From: Mayamaea pseudoterrestris | Lineage: Eukaryota > Bacillariophyta > Bacillariophyceae > Sellaphorales > Sellaphoraceae | Direction: 5' to 3' | Length of the DNA stretch: 64,000 bases | Assembly (NCBI GenBank): GCA_027923505.1 | Contig: BROI01000031.1 | Location: forward strand, 165,001 to 229,000 | Part shown: one piece after another, positions 55,701-64,000 of the stretch | Position numbering within the stretch: the first letter of the stretch is position 1 | Layout of the letters: the number at the start of each line of letters is the position of its first letter | The notes under the pieces: generated by a model | Database searches by the model: none | What the model was told of the DNA's origin: nothing | Seen by the model: the letters and a program-made list of their open reading frames with translations, nothing else | Made by a program: the position numbers and the translations under genes

Positions 55701-57068
55701 ATCCGTGCGGTTGCGGGCAGGCTGCCACAATTGCTTGGAGCAGAGGACGTCATAGGAGGCAATGGCATCAGCAAACAGGTCTTCAGGCAGGCACCGCTGT
55801 TCCGCCATGTAGAAATGCCGTTCACTTTCACGCATGGGGCGGAGCTCTAGGCGGGCCTTATAGTAACGCTTTTTGAAGGGGTAAAGCGCCTCACGGAAGG
55901 CCAGCTCACCAGGGTTTTCCTTCAAACACTCGCCTCCTGCGGTGTTTAGGGCCATGATGAGCTCCTCGGTGGTATCATGATTGTAGGTGCAGGCATTGAA
56001 GAGAGGCTTGAGCTTGTCCAGTACAGCGGTCGCATAAGCAGTGATGTTTTGGCCTGCAAAAGCTTGGGGACGGATGGCCACCGCCTCCCGTTCAATGCGG
56101 TGGTGAACCTCGCGGTTGTGCTGGCGCATCATTGACATGACACGGGAAAAGGTGATGACAAAGGGCTCCTTCTTGCCACCGGGCGTCTGGTACATGAGGC
56201 GCTTGAGCAACTCGGAATCAATGGAATTGCGAAGGAATGTGGTGGCTTCATCATCATTGGCCTCATCATAAGGGTCCCAGGTCTTCTTGGGTCCCTCGAG
56301 ATGACGGATGACCTCGTCGGTGGTCAAGAAAAGCCCACTGTGCTTGATAATGGAGACGGTTTGCTTGTCATCCAAAGGGTGATCAAGGTGCACAATGGTG
56401 TCCATTCCATGGGTGACGAGATGCTCCTCAACCTGCATTTCCCAAGCGAGCAGGTCGCCCTTTAAGGACAGCTTTTGCGACAGTCCTTTGGTACGGGCAT
56501 TCCAACCGGTGAGCTTGGCATCATCAAACCGGAGGCGAGCCAATGGAGACGGACGGATGGTGTAGGCCGGCTGAGGGAACTCGGCAAAGTCACGGGCCGG
56601 CTCACCGCCAGTGTAGGGGATGTACTTCTTTTCCAATTTGCAAAGTGCACCGTGCACTGGTTTAGGGGGGCGATCCGCATCCACGGCTGCCGCCAAGGCG
56701 CCTGGATCTTCAGGCGGCTCGTCTGCCGGCGGGGCAGGAGGAGCAGGCGGGGCAGGAGGCGCTGGAGCTGGAGGAGCTGGAGGCGCCGGAGGGGCTGGAG
56801 GAGCAGGAGCAGGCGGCGGGACGGGCGCCGGAGCTGGAGCGGGAGCGGGAGCAGGAGCTGGAGCGGGAGCGGGAGCGCGGGGAGGTGTAGGCCATGGCTT
56901 GCCTCCAACCTTTGGAGACGGCGTCGGGGGTTCCTCTCCATCCTTTGGAGCAGGGACTGGACCCTCTCCATCCTTTGGAGCAGGGTTGCGCTTTTTCTTG
57001 GGGAGGACGGGCTGAAACGGATCCTCGGCCGGTTCAGTGTCTTGGGGAGCAGTAGTAGGTGTCGACAT
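49758..57068 (-). CDS. Copia gag-pol polyprotein, uninterrupted
   Basis: 2436 residues, longer than usual for copia. In order: a Pro/Ala-rich N-terminus with a long PA repeat (about 56690-56910), gag, a zinc knuckle CFVCGSMAHQIADCP, a Gly/Asn/Lys-rich stretch, then an unusual roughly 350-residue region with a signal-like hydrophobic segment followed by AFAP, a second strongly hydrophobic segment (FILWFLLAGLVLLGCWY) and Arg-rich runs; then protease (IWDSGASISLS), the GAG-pre-integrase HFRLGHL...CAACQ, the integrase core, a second Pro-rich spacer (APSPPPTRAPS repeats), reverse transcriptase (CYVDDLAI) and RNase H (YTDADYAG, TLEAEYCAL). One frame throughout; it looks whole. Confidence 0.92.
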   Translation of the reverse strand: MSTPTTAPQDTEPAEDPFQPVLPKKKRNPAPKDGEGPVPAPKDGEEPPTPSPKVGGKPWPTPPRAPAPAPAPAPAPAPAPAPVPPPAPAPPAPPAPPAPPAPAPPAPPAPPAPPADEPPEDPGALAAAVDADRPPKPVHGALCKLEKKYIPYTGGEPARDFAEFPQPAYTIRPSPLARLRFDDAKLTGWNARTKGLSQKLSLKGDLLAWEMQVEEHLVTHGMDTIVHLDHPLDDKQTVSIIKHSGLFLTTDEVIRHLEGPKKTWDPYDEANDDEATTFLRNSIDSELLKRLMYQTPGGKKEPFVITFSRVMSMMRQHNREVHHRIEREAVAIRPQAFAGQNITAYATAVLDKLKPLFNACTYNHDTTEELIMALNTAGGECLKENPGELAFREALYPFKKRYYKARLELRPMRESERHFYMAEQRCLPEDLFADAIASYDVLCSKQLWQPARNRTDSRVPQANLLELNTKSQSSSRSTLAQRGCFVCGSMAHQIADCPKKDEHFNPKKDGGSNGGGSGGPSKPSHSGSGRGNQGNQGKGNSSRQNNNGKGNKGNNNRSSNGKKGRSSSNQDSKLWCGYCTRYGTHCTKEHKDTRTMKNPPKEPPTHQANLANVHDPNEWVVPYVNLAQVEFQKRWSAPSPDPATVPVAAPLVNRWVAPPRIIPDGPPTVPPPVAAAPTVIDLTETVVDLTLDGGSDSESGHSASTHSASTVPSTNKAKRPARSHSSPSRFPKSAKIAVGTLLLLSLCAPKADAFAPFVALRPAVTPAPSPTLSQVYEWFPPVFTPVPEPALPTATIHLQETASRFKEAIGVPVPAVTLLASSLLELASSSLSLVHATLFFYWMHWELIEPFILWFLLAGLVLLGCWYRAAYRRLRRGLLGCQPAPYLRRLLLPYRAYRALSRTAWRGIQRSVWWEAFLLMDHFDRRLTRWFARHFAYWLSYWPANGGRCHARPATVPLHLQRALLDPNAMIGHVDPQYPRYVPASPRNKRRRRQRRNKCDRCVAVAPPPPPPLPVPQVPKSRRRGRRGRGRGRSRKGKSLGRDQSRSPSRDPKRGNTCQPSTRPSHLPSPSPDAVHVPPISYLASAYVLSLSSSEREALPDWIRQTLAAIRRNPNFIDSKPKAKEEQFKVIWDSGASISLSPCRSDFVGPIETPPEGAFINGLFQPGRIAGRGCVAWTFLDNGGMRRTLKLPAYYVPTGKVRLLSTSNLLQQYPEEFIYGDEHAIYLSGTKSTTHEDGSITNNGIEVLVDPDSNLPTAYAIDNDSGPNAFYIDPGTPGPPPGPAPSSPSDQSQGEGGSSGSSPGSPQGPRDHDPPSSPPSGAPSAPGSPYCLAVTPAPSVLSNINKNLSESEKELLRWHFRLGHLAFNRIQFLMRSGTLSHSEAQRRLHALSSRIIHPPMCAACQYAKQKVRATPGIQSQAVKDRAGVLRRDNLFPGQRVSVDHFICSTKGRLFNSRGKSQETELFSGGCIFVDHATGFVHIEFQKHLNSDETLAAKEAFELKCRDFGVLPQEYLSDNGRAFTSQAFAQHLSTFAQVSRFAGTGAHHHNGIAERSIQTIMSISRAMMLHASIHWSEVSDPNLWPMACSYAVFLWNKMPDLQSGVSPHDLFTRTRWPQAKFHDLHVWGCPVYVLEKRLSDGQKLPRWSPRSKRCIFMGMSDSHASSVPLVLNPATGAITPQFHVVFDDWFATVTSEPSSLPDFNTPAWDKMFGESAYQYIPTDEPESLPATPDDATPPITEAASQRIDRVQNAFERNSPPRVLPIPPPPEPTWAQLPPAPAPATLAVPRAPSPPPTRAPSSPPPRAPSPPPARAPSPPPTRAPSPILHDPRANESAPPSSPAPPPAPATQHEPRRSSRSNFGVQPDRLTYPRLGLPAMFAYTEKVAEYAHFASLYSAFRIPAPAIYKAAASDPDTLSWDEAMCDVSHRDHWLKAAEGEITSLQSKGTWIEVPKSEAKSRIIPGTWVFRRKRSPDGTIKKYKARFCVRGDLEEGSFDTFAPVVAWSTIRLLLVFALTLDWHACTVDFASAFVQAELDKPVWIHIPRGFNSTKGPNHCLRLKKSLYGLSVAPRLWFQHLCSALKSLGLIQSSFDQCLFFGLGLVCGCYVDDLAIIGKTPKVVNDFVAKLRSLGLELTQEDSLCEYLGIKLVRDDAKGTYTLTQQGLIDKIITATGLAESNPNSVPATQLALGTDPDGAYMQESWSYPSVVGMLLYLAINTRPDIAYAVSQVARFNHGPKQTHARAVKTIVRYLKGSRTIGTVMKPNGSFNLDLYTDADYAGLYKQEPDHSATAVRSRTGYIILLGSCPLVWKSQLQTEIALSTLEAEYCALSLGLKALLPLKRILMEVLQTLRLPSPTATCVSARAYQDNQGAFYLAVNKRLTNRTKHMLVKFHWFWRHHEQGEFSICMVKSADQLADYLTKGLSKDVFLKNRRSVQHN

Positions 57069-57199
57069 GCTTCTTGCAGGGTATGGAGCTTGATATCAAA
57101 GGCTTGTTGGCTTGTTTAAACGGCGGCGTCCCGACGTAAAAGGAATCGTTTGCTTGAGGGAAACGTTGGCGTGTAAGGCTTTAACTTGGGCTCGTAACC

Positions 57200-57588
57200 A
57201 GTGAAGAATGCTTGATGCAATCTACTTGAGTACGATGAAAGGAGATGCTTTGTGAAATGCAACTGTTGCTTTATAGTGTTATGGACCAACCAGACTATCA
57301 GATTGTGAGCGAGATTTGAGCGAACAAGTTGCAAAACCATCGCCCGAGGCGTTGGGCGAAAACTACAGTTATGCATGCCAAACGGATTGCCTCAACTGAT
57401 TCCCTATGTAATAATAGACCGTTTGACAGTGTAACCATGCTTGCGAGAGGTTGGGGCATGCCTTTACTAGCAAGGCGTTGCCATGGTGAAGCAAGCAACA
57501 TGAAGAACATTCCGACCACACATGATGGGTGTCGAAACGGACCCGGAGTACCGGAGAGATATGAACCCGATCCGAAGATACCTTAACT
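57200..57588 (-). repeat. Right terminal repeat of the innermost Copia
   Basis: 389 bp partner of 49273-49661. Confidence 0.9.
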
Positions 57589-58663
57589 CCGACAAGGATT
57601 TCTTCGAGCTCTTCAAGCTCATCAATCATGTTTTGGTCTTGACGATTGTTTCCACCGCCTCGCGGCGTCCAACGGCTCTTCTTTTGCTGCTGCTGCGGCT
57701 GCTGTTGCGGCTGTCCGACGGAGCTCTTGCGTTTAAATGGATTGTCATCGCAATCCTTCCACAAATGCGCTTGGACGCCTGGTCCGTGGTCTCTATTACA
57801 CCAGTTGTTATTGCCTCGGCCGCCGCCTCGGCCTCCCAAGCGACCACGTCCTCGTCCTCCTCTTCCGCCGCCACGGAATCCATTGTTGTTGCGAGTTGCT
57901 TCCTTCGTTGCTGTAGTAGCCGTCGTCGACGGGCGTTTCTTTCCTTGTTCTTTTGCCTCTTCTACTCGAAGGCGATTGAAGTATTCGCACAACTGTGACG
58001 TCGTCATCTCGGTATACACTTTGCCAGCATCGCTGAGCTTCTTTTGAAATGCCTCGGGTTGCTTCTTGTACAACATGAAACGAATCTCGTCCGTTGTGAA
58101 GACTGATTTATTCTGTCGATCCTCGACAGGAGGCTCGCGAGGAAACCATCCAAGCAGTTTGCTGATAATCATCAGCCTCATATACAACCACGTTGTATCC
58201 TTTCCAAAGGGTTTCTTTACCGTCAAAATGTACTCTTTCTCTCGTTCGTAACCCGTATTGACTGGGATGAACAGAGCAAGCCACATTCGCTGGGCAAGTT
58301 TGATTGCTGCGACACTCGTCACATTGATCTCGTGCTCTACAATCACGTTGTCAAAGCTGTCGCGCAGCTCCTCGTTCAACATTTCTCTGAACGTTTGCAA
58401 CTGCTCGGTTGCTTTGTCTTTCATATCCAATGAATCCACCAACGCCTCGTGGTGAGTAATCGTTTTGATGAGAAGCTCCACTTCAGGAGAGTTGCATTCT
58501 CGCGCCTCGCGCTTGCGATTACGACCCTGCGAGTCGGTTACATTCAATGTTACCTTCGGCAACGTATCGTACTCGATCCTGGGGATCAGAGGAATGGGGA
58601 CGTCTGTCAACGTTGAATTTGTTGCCATCAATACTTACAGATCTTCGTCTTCTGAATTCAGAG

Positions 58664-58860
58664 TGATCGATCCAGTAATGGAGATGCTATTATGCTTATT
58701 GTGACTATGATATTACAGCCGAGAAAGATCCATTCTCGGGATTGCGGGATCTCAAGAGTCTCTTGGAGGATTCGCATAGGTAGATCCGGGATCAGCTATC
58801 CCTTCTCATTGCGCTTCTTGTTGAAGTCGCAGTCGTGTCGCATAGAGTCTCGATACGACA
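58664..58860 (-). repeat. Right terminal repeat (5' LTR) of the Gypsy element
   Basis: 197 bp partner of 45512-45708, followed by CTGGC. Confidence 0.85.
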
Positions 58861-58890
58861 CTGGCCCTCCTTCCCGTAGGCTTTCCACCA

Positions 58891-59074
58891 TGTCGTAAGT
58901 CAAATATACTGTGCTCCACACTGTAGGTAAAATATGGAATGCCACGGAATTGAACCATGGATAACCGGTTATACTACTCCTAATCATCCCACCCTACCTA
59001 GGATGCACCCCGTATATGACTACTGACCACAGACACTTGAGACGTTGAGTACCACGGGATATCATATTCCGACA
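58891..59074 (-). repeat. Right terminal repeat of the TRIM-like element
   Basis: 184 bp partner of 45232-45415, followed directly by the AGTGTA target duplication. Confidence 0.85.
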
Positions 59075-59953
59075 AGTGTAATTAAACAGTGCTGGATCAT
59101 TGCAATCACTTGCTTAATGAGTCCTTTGATCATTTAATGCTTTAGCGACAGATTCGTTGTTGCTTCCATGGATGAGCACCATCTTCGATCGTCGCTCGTC
59201 GCTCGTCGCTCACGATGCCTCGCCGATCATTACCTATGCGACGTCAAGGGGACTGACGCGCCGCACGGCGTCGCAAGACTACTACAACCTGCAAATTGTC
59301 GACCCGCTGTTCCATGCAAGCTTCATTCCTCTTGTTCACACTCATTGACTATGTGCAATGAACAATGTGCTATCAAATGATGTTGTCTCCTTTCTCCTTC
59401 CCCTATGCCTACATGCATTTCCACTAGCATACTACGGCTCAACAATGTCCCACTAACCAATTTTGTACACTCCATGATTCACGGCCAATGGAGCTTGACG
59501 GACTCTTCAATGGAGTAACTCACAGTAGCCCAGCAATCCAGTGGACCCACAAGTTGAGGGCCCTCTCAGCCACCTATTAACATGGCTTCCGGAATGGTGA
59601 CTTGTTTGTGTGAAGCACTTGGAACAAGCTGCGTTTGACGAGCTGAAAATCATGGTGACGAACGTAGCGAGCCTCAGCGAAAAGGGAACGATGACACGAT
59701 CATGATTATTATTTGGCACGAATTAAATTGTGCCTCCCGGTATGTCATTGATATTTAATTTACTATTGCCTTGACGCTAGGCGCGCACCGCGACCTCACA
59801 GTCAACAAGATAACAATGTCGTATCGGTTGTCGCTTGAAACCGGAACGACATTCTTCGTGTCCTCCAATGATGATGATGAGTCGAATCGCTTGGTTGACC
59901 ATGGCTTCCACATCTTCCTCATCAGATTCGCATACATTTACTAGAAATAGACA
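59075..59953. other. Intergenic; displaced upstream region of the NTPase gene
   Basis: 879 nt starting with the AGTGTA target duplication. Before the nest formed, the first part lay directly upstream of the minus-strand NTPase gene, so its promoter is probably here. Around 59185-59210 the 7-bp unit TCGTCGC is repeated about three times. No gene is recognised. Confidence 0.5.
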
Positions 59954-60578
59954 ATGAAGGAAGACTTGATGGAAATGTCTCGCCGCGAGCGCGTCATGCA
60001 GCTGCATGAGAGTCCCTTGTTCATGTCGAATGAATGGGCTATTCAAACAGTCCTTGCAGGAGTCGCCATCACCATCATTGGTTTGCTCATCCTCTACTCG
60101 ACCTTTTCGGCTCTGGTAGAACGCACGACTGTATCAAGCACTCCAGTATTGACCAAGCGTCGATTGGCTTATCAAGCGACGAATCTACTGGTGAATTGCT
60201 TCCTCGGCTTGTCGGGAATATACTGCGAGTTCTTTGTCAAGCCAAGCGACACGCAGCTCCAAGTCGAGCAAGTCATTACAAACTACAATCACTTTCAATT
60301 CTTTGGAAACTTTCAACTCGGATATCAACTTTGGGCCATTCCAGTCGGAATTTGGTGGGTCTCAGAGTCTACTCCCATGCTCATTCATCATTGTGCTACC
60401 ATTCTAGTGGCCACCATGAGCTCCTTCTGCACCAATGGCTTTCGCTACCATGCATCGTTCTTCTACGGACTCATTGAGATTACCAGCGTTCCACTTTCAG
60501 TCATGAACACTTTCAAGGACCATCCGACTTGGATTGAGAAACATCCGCTGGTATACTTGGCTGTGCGATTGGTATTTG
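59954..60578 (+). pseudogene. TLC-domain membrane protein, 3' end cut off by Copia B
   Basis: About 208 codons of host sequence from the ATG at 59954. Several transmembrane helices (TVLAGVAITIIGLLILY, NLLVNCFLGLSGIYCEFF, LWAIPVGIWWV) and the TLC signature STPMLIHHCATILVATMSSF; TLC (TRAM-LAG1-CLN8) proteins include ceramide synthases and lipid-handling TLCD proteins. The Lag1 motif is not complete enough to call a ceramide synthase. At 60579 the frame runs into the terminal repeat of a Copia element and would add 33 foreign residues before a stop. The rest of the gene must lie beyond the window, so this allele is probably non-functional. Confidence 0.75.
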
Positions 60579-60789
60579 TGTTGGATCTAGAATATATCTT
60601 GCGCGCCCTTGAAGCGACACTAATGATTAAGCAGAACAGAGTCAATAAAACCACTTTACTTATTTTCTCCAAGAAGTGATCGTCCTCGATCCACTCCTTC
60701 GGTTGCCGCTTACCGCGCTTACTTAAATGTGACCGTCTTCGTGACGTCACCGCTGCCGCTTCGGTTTGGGTTCTCATCCATGCTCAACA
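60579..60789 (-). repeat. Terminal repeat (3' LTR) of Copia B
   Basis: 211 bp, matching 34268-34478 closely, with TGACGTCA at 60742-60749. Confidence 0.9.
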
Positions 60790-63700
60790 CACTCCTTTGG
60801 GCCGAGTAGTACTTACTGCTCGAGGCCAGATTCATAACCAGGTTGCGGAGCTTGCCAAACTGGGCTCCCTGCAATGGTTTCGTGAAGAAATCCGCGACCA
60901 TGTCTCCGGTCGGACAATGCTCAATGTTGACTTCACCAGCTGCCACGCGATCTTTCACAAAGAAGTACCGAACATTCATGTGTCGCGTGCGCTTTGTACT
61001 TGAGCTTCTGCCATTCTTTTCCAACAGCATTGAACTCATATTGTCTTGATACAATTTCGTGTCTTTGACCCCGAAACCTTGCGCCTTCAGAAAATATCCT
61101 GTCCACAGCAACTGCGGTAGCCATCACGAACTCCACAACTTCGCTCTCCGTCGAGCTTCTTGTTACCAACTTCTGTTTAGCCGACGTACTGTACACTGAT
61201 CCTTGGCCAAGTGTCATTGTTCCACCAGTGTGACCCTTCATGTCTGGGTGCACCGCGTACGACGCATCCACCCACCACTGGACTATCCCGGACTGGTCCG
61301 CCTTCAGCGTCAACACCATGTCCACGCTTCCGCGTAAATATTTAATCACTCTTGCAGCCTTCTTATAGTCGTCTTCGTCAGGCTGCTGCAGCCTCGTGCT
61401 CAAGAAAGAAATCGCTGTGCGAATATCCGGTCGCGCTCGCTGACTCAGATACAGACACTGCATCACAATCGTCACAAAAATCTGCTTCTTCGCTTCGCTC
61501 AACATGACAGGATTTTCCGATATCTGAAACAAGTGACTGGCTGCCGGGTAGCTGCCGTTCCATCCATGTCGTCTGGCGCATGATGCAGGATGTTCTTCAC
61601 ATAGTCAACCATGTTGATTGCTACTTCTCCAGGCTTAGTATGGTCAATACCATGCCGAGGTAGTCGTGCACTTTTCCGCGTGACTTATTCATTGGAGTCT
61701 CCTTGCCAAACTCCTCATCCATCTGCGCGATGAACTCATCCACTACGCTCACGTCGACGTGCGAAATCTTCAAATCGTCCACGTGCCATCCCACGGTGAT
61801 TTGCTTCCCATTGACAATCTTGTTGCACACACACGGATCGTACGGGTTCTTCTCGAAGCCCCACTCAAGCAATTTTGCGGACAACTTCTCCCAGAATAGT
61901 CGCGCTGCTCGAAGCGTACCATAAAGCGCCATGAGTAATTCAACATACATGACTTTCTCGCCATTCTCCATTGTGACGCAAGGCTCGTACATCTCGCGAT
62001 CAATTTCCAACAGTAGCTCCACCATCTTCCCAGTGAAACGAACGTGCACCAACTCATCCATTTCCGCTTGCATGAAAGCACCCGGTACATCAACCACAGC
62101 AACCTCGCGCCCTTCCATAGCGTCAATGATGGCTGTCAGAAAGATGGCCTCTGTCGCTATCGTTGGAGATGCTGCGTCTTCCTTTGCAGTGTATGCTCGT
62201 TGCTTGCGTCCATCCGCGCATCCGCGTCCCTTCACAGTCCCGCATCTCTTGCGCTTGAGAAACATCAAATACGCCAGAGCGTCCTTGCGCTGCTGCGGAG
62301 TCAGAGTGCATTGGGGGACTGCCTTCATGACGTGCCTGTCGTGTAGCTGCTGCATTTCCTTGCGCACTGCCTCCACTCCAGCATCGCCAAAAGCCTTTAA
62401 ACCTTGTCGCATATTCATCTGTGCCGTGACGAGTGGCTCCGACACTTCCTCTGCAGCGTCGAGCGTGAACAAATGAGCGAACGAGCGAGGTTTGCGCGCA
62501 CGCAGGCCATACCGACCAGTGCGTGGGCCATAGCGCGCATCGAAATCCTCTTCGTCTGCAGCAGCTGGCACTCCTTCAATTTCGCCTTCATCGGGCACTC
62601 CTTCAATTTCGCCATCATCCACGGCTGGCGCGTCGTCAAGTTCGCCGTCAATGGCCTCACCATCCTCGTCGTTCGGCACTCCTTCGATTGCGCCGTCAGC
62701 ACCATCGTCGTCGTCGTCGTCGTCATCGGTCGCATTCACTCCTTCGCTTCCGCCGGCAGAGTCGTCGTCACCGCGAGAAGCGTCGTCATCATAATCAGAG
62801 TCATCATCATCCTCGGCGTCATCTTCGTGCCACATGACTGGCTCAGCAGCCTCCGCAACACGGTGGCGGTCCACGACCACGATGCCCCGATTGGCCTTCT
62901 GTTGACGAGCGAGACGATGCACGCGCTCAATGACATCATCAGGCATGGGCAAAGGCGTCGCGTGCCCACGATTCAGAACTTTGCCCGAAGACAAACTGAG
63001 AAATAAAACCCACCCTGCACATTACCAGTCGGGCGCAGAGCCAGCGCACCGATCGTGCGCGCCTGCATGTCATTGCTGTGCGACTCATGCGTTTGCACAT
63101 ACTGACCAAATTCATACTTGCAATGCCGATTAAAGTCAACTGTCTGACCAGTCACAATAGTGCGTGGACTGAGATCCTTCGAAATGCCACGCTCGTTCGG
63201 AAACGCATTCAGCAAAACACGGCAGACTTCGTCATTTCGATAACCAAGCGTGCCGGCACGTGCTTAAATGGCAACGTGTTGTATGTCGCGCGCACCCGTT
63301 CTTTCACGACACGGATAAAACGTTCAATTTCGCCAACGTGTTCATCCTCAGATGTCGCATTGAGCGCCACTCCGAGATCAGCCAACGCGCCAAGCATTGG
63401 AGCGAACTCCCCATCCATCAGAGCCGCGACGACACGGAACCCACCGCGTGCGTAAATCTTCAACACAGACTCGATTGCCTTCAACATAACCGGAAGCGTA
63501 CGGTTTTGAATCACCTCAACCGTAGCAAAACGAATGCTGCGGGAGAACGTCACCAACATAGGGACTTTGTTGATATACATGATGTCAGCACAAAGAGTAA
63601 CGTCTCGATAGCGACTCATGATAGCCGGTGGAAGCTGCTCAACAATCGCAGGCTTCACCAGATGCGACGCGCGACGCGTCGTCTTTCCTTTTAACGAGCC

Positions 63701-64000
63701 AACATCTGGTCCAAAGATGTGCTCAGCAGCCAGGATGTCGGCCTTCGTCACAGGACAGTTCGGCAACTGATTGCTAGTAACGATGCGCAGGTAATCCTTG
63801 AGGCTTGGCCGTCAACTCTTCACTTGCAGTTCCCTAGCTCTAACAGCGCGTAAATAGTCATCATTGGTGTAGTTAGTACGGTTATCGTCTACCGTAGTCA
63901 ACATCGCCACTCCATCCTTGACATCGCTGCGCTTGCCCTTCGAAAAGCTCTCGCAAACATACAGCCCAGAGTCAGTCTCGACAAACTCTCGCTGCTTACC
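60579..64000 (-). mobile_element. Ty1/copia retroelement B (fossil), same family as A, runs off the window
   Basis: Second copy of the 34268-39393 family, minus strand. It starts with a 211-bp terminal repeat (60579-60789) and contains RNase H, reverse transcriptase, an acidic spacer (EGVPDEGEIEGVP), integrase and the start of the protease/gag region; its right end and target duplication are outside the window. It is nearly identical to copy A with scattered differences and looks broken in a few places. The left flank is ATTTG. Confidence 0.9.

Larger units (their letters stand above)
49273..57588 (-). mobile_element. Ty1/copia retroelement, whole-looking, innermost of the nest
   Basis: 8.3 kb, minus strand, inserted in the Gypsy element with target duplication CCGAC (49268-49272 and 57589-57593). 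The two 389-bp terminal repeats (49273-49661, 57200-57588) read identical by eye, so the insertion is very recent. They begin AGTGAAG and end TTAACT, that is AGT...ACT instead of the usual TG...CA. Next to the right repeat the minus strand reads GGTTACGAGCCCAAG, resembling the complement of a tRNA anticodon stem-loop, a primer site type known in copia elements. The interior carries one long gag-pol frame. Base and codon usage is more G-rich than in Copia A or the Gypsy element, so it is a separate lineage. Confidence 0.92.
45512..58860 (-). mobile_element. Ty3/gypsy retroelement (fossil), split by a Copia element
   Basis: Minus-strand LTR element inside the TRIM. Terminal repeats of 197 bp (45512-45708 and 58664-58860), TGATCGATCC...TACGACA, flanked by CTGGC (45507-45511 and 58861-58865). 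Parts reading leftwards: gag with a Gly/Arg-rich tail (about 57600-58630), then the nested Copia, then protease (LLDSGSTSSW, near 49060), reverse transcriptase (YLDDVGCF, about 47700-48450), RNase H (about 47250-47650), the integrase zinc finger (CDACQRYK) and core (about 46000-46700). The RT-RNase H-integrase order is the gypsy order. A GGGGAGAG purine tract adjoins the left repeat. It looks broken in a few places besides the 8.3-kb insertion. Confidence 0.88.
45232..59074 (-). mobile_element. Miniature terminal-repeat retroelement (TRIM-like), host of the nest
   Basis: Outermost of three nested insertions. Two 184-bp direct repeats, 45232-45415 and 58891-59074, start TGTCG and end CGACA, and are flanked by the same 6 bp AGTGTA (45226-45231 and 59075-59080). 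Only about 120 bp of its own interior remain outside the Gypsy insert (45416-45511 and 58861-58890, sharing the Gypsy target duplication). On the minus strand the interior starts with a primer-site-like TGGTGGAAAGCC (58879-58890) next to the right repeat and ends with the purine tract AAGGAGGG next to the left repeat. Small size, no coding sequence and these sites fit a TRIM. Confidence 0.75.

Noticed and set aside
45232-59074. Taking the 184-bp repeats as the LTRs of the Gypsy element
   Set aside because: A second pair of 197-bp direct repeats lies inside with its own CTGGC target duplication, and the outer pair has a separate AGTGTA duplication, so there are two elements.
1-64000. CRISPR array, rRNA or bacterial-type operon
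   Set aside because: No spaced direct repeats or rRNA sequence seen; genes have introns, organelle-targeting peptides and both orientations, as in a eukaryotic nuclear genome.

Overview
The window is nuclear DNA of a stramenopile, most likely a diatom. Proteins begin with signal peptides followed by the diatom plastid-targeting signature (AFAP after the signal peptide of the Clp ATPase at 1595; GF-type variants at 31100 and 42808). Introns are few, short (52-227 nt) and GT-AG. There is an LRR membrane protein of the kind common in diatoms, and Ty1/copia-type retroelements are abundant. The species cannot be named from sequence alone.

Layout. 1-1594 holds no recognisable gene. 1595-34267 is gene-dense host DNA: a plastid Clp (ClpC-type) ATPase with one in-frame stop; mitochondrial complex I NDUFB8 (minus) sharing a CRE-bearing divergent promoter with a myotubularin-type phosphatase; a MYND zinc-finger protein; an SPX-VTC polyphosphate polymerase (minus); a secreted G8/beta-helix protein; propionyl-CoA carboxylase alpha; a tandem pair of related unknown membrane proteins; an LRR membrane protein; a sulfotransferase-like protein (minus); a 2-oxoglutarate oxygenase with helical repeats; a probably plastid-targeted alpha/beta hydrolase; and a type II NADH dehydrogenase (minus).

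34268-64000 is dominated by retroelements, about 22 kb in all. Copia element A (34268-39393, 5-bp target duplication ATGCT) splits the 5' end of the NADH dehydrogenase gene. Host genes follow: a secreted unknown, a plastid-targeted unknown and a P-loop NTPase. A three-deep nest comes next: a miniature terminal-repeat element (45232-59074) contains a Gypsy element (45512-58860), which contains a whole-looking 8.3-kb Copia element (49273-57588). Each layer is bounded by direct terminal repeats and its own target duplication. At 60579 a second copy of the element A family cuts off a TLC-domain gene and runs past the window end.

How the parts relate. The host genes are mixed housekeeping (plastid proteostasis, complex I, alternative NADH oxidation, propionyl-CoA metabolism, polyphosphate storage, phosphoinositide turnover) and do not form one pathway. 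The main stories are an unusual ClpC with a STI1-like segment inside its second AAA+ module, and recent retroelement activity striking the 5' ends or coding regions of three neighbouring genes. Exon structures were derived by eye from splice signals, frame and family similarity, without transcript data.
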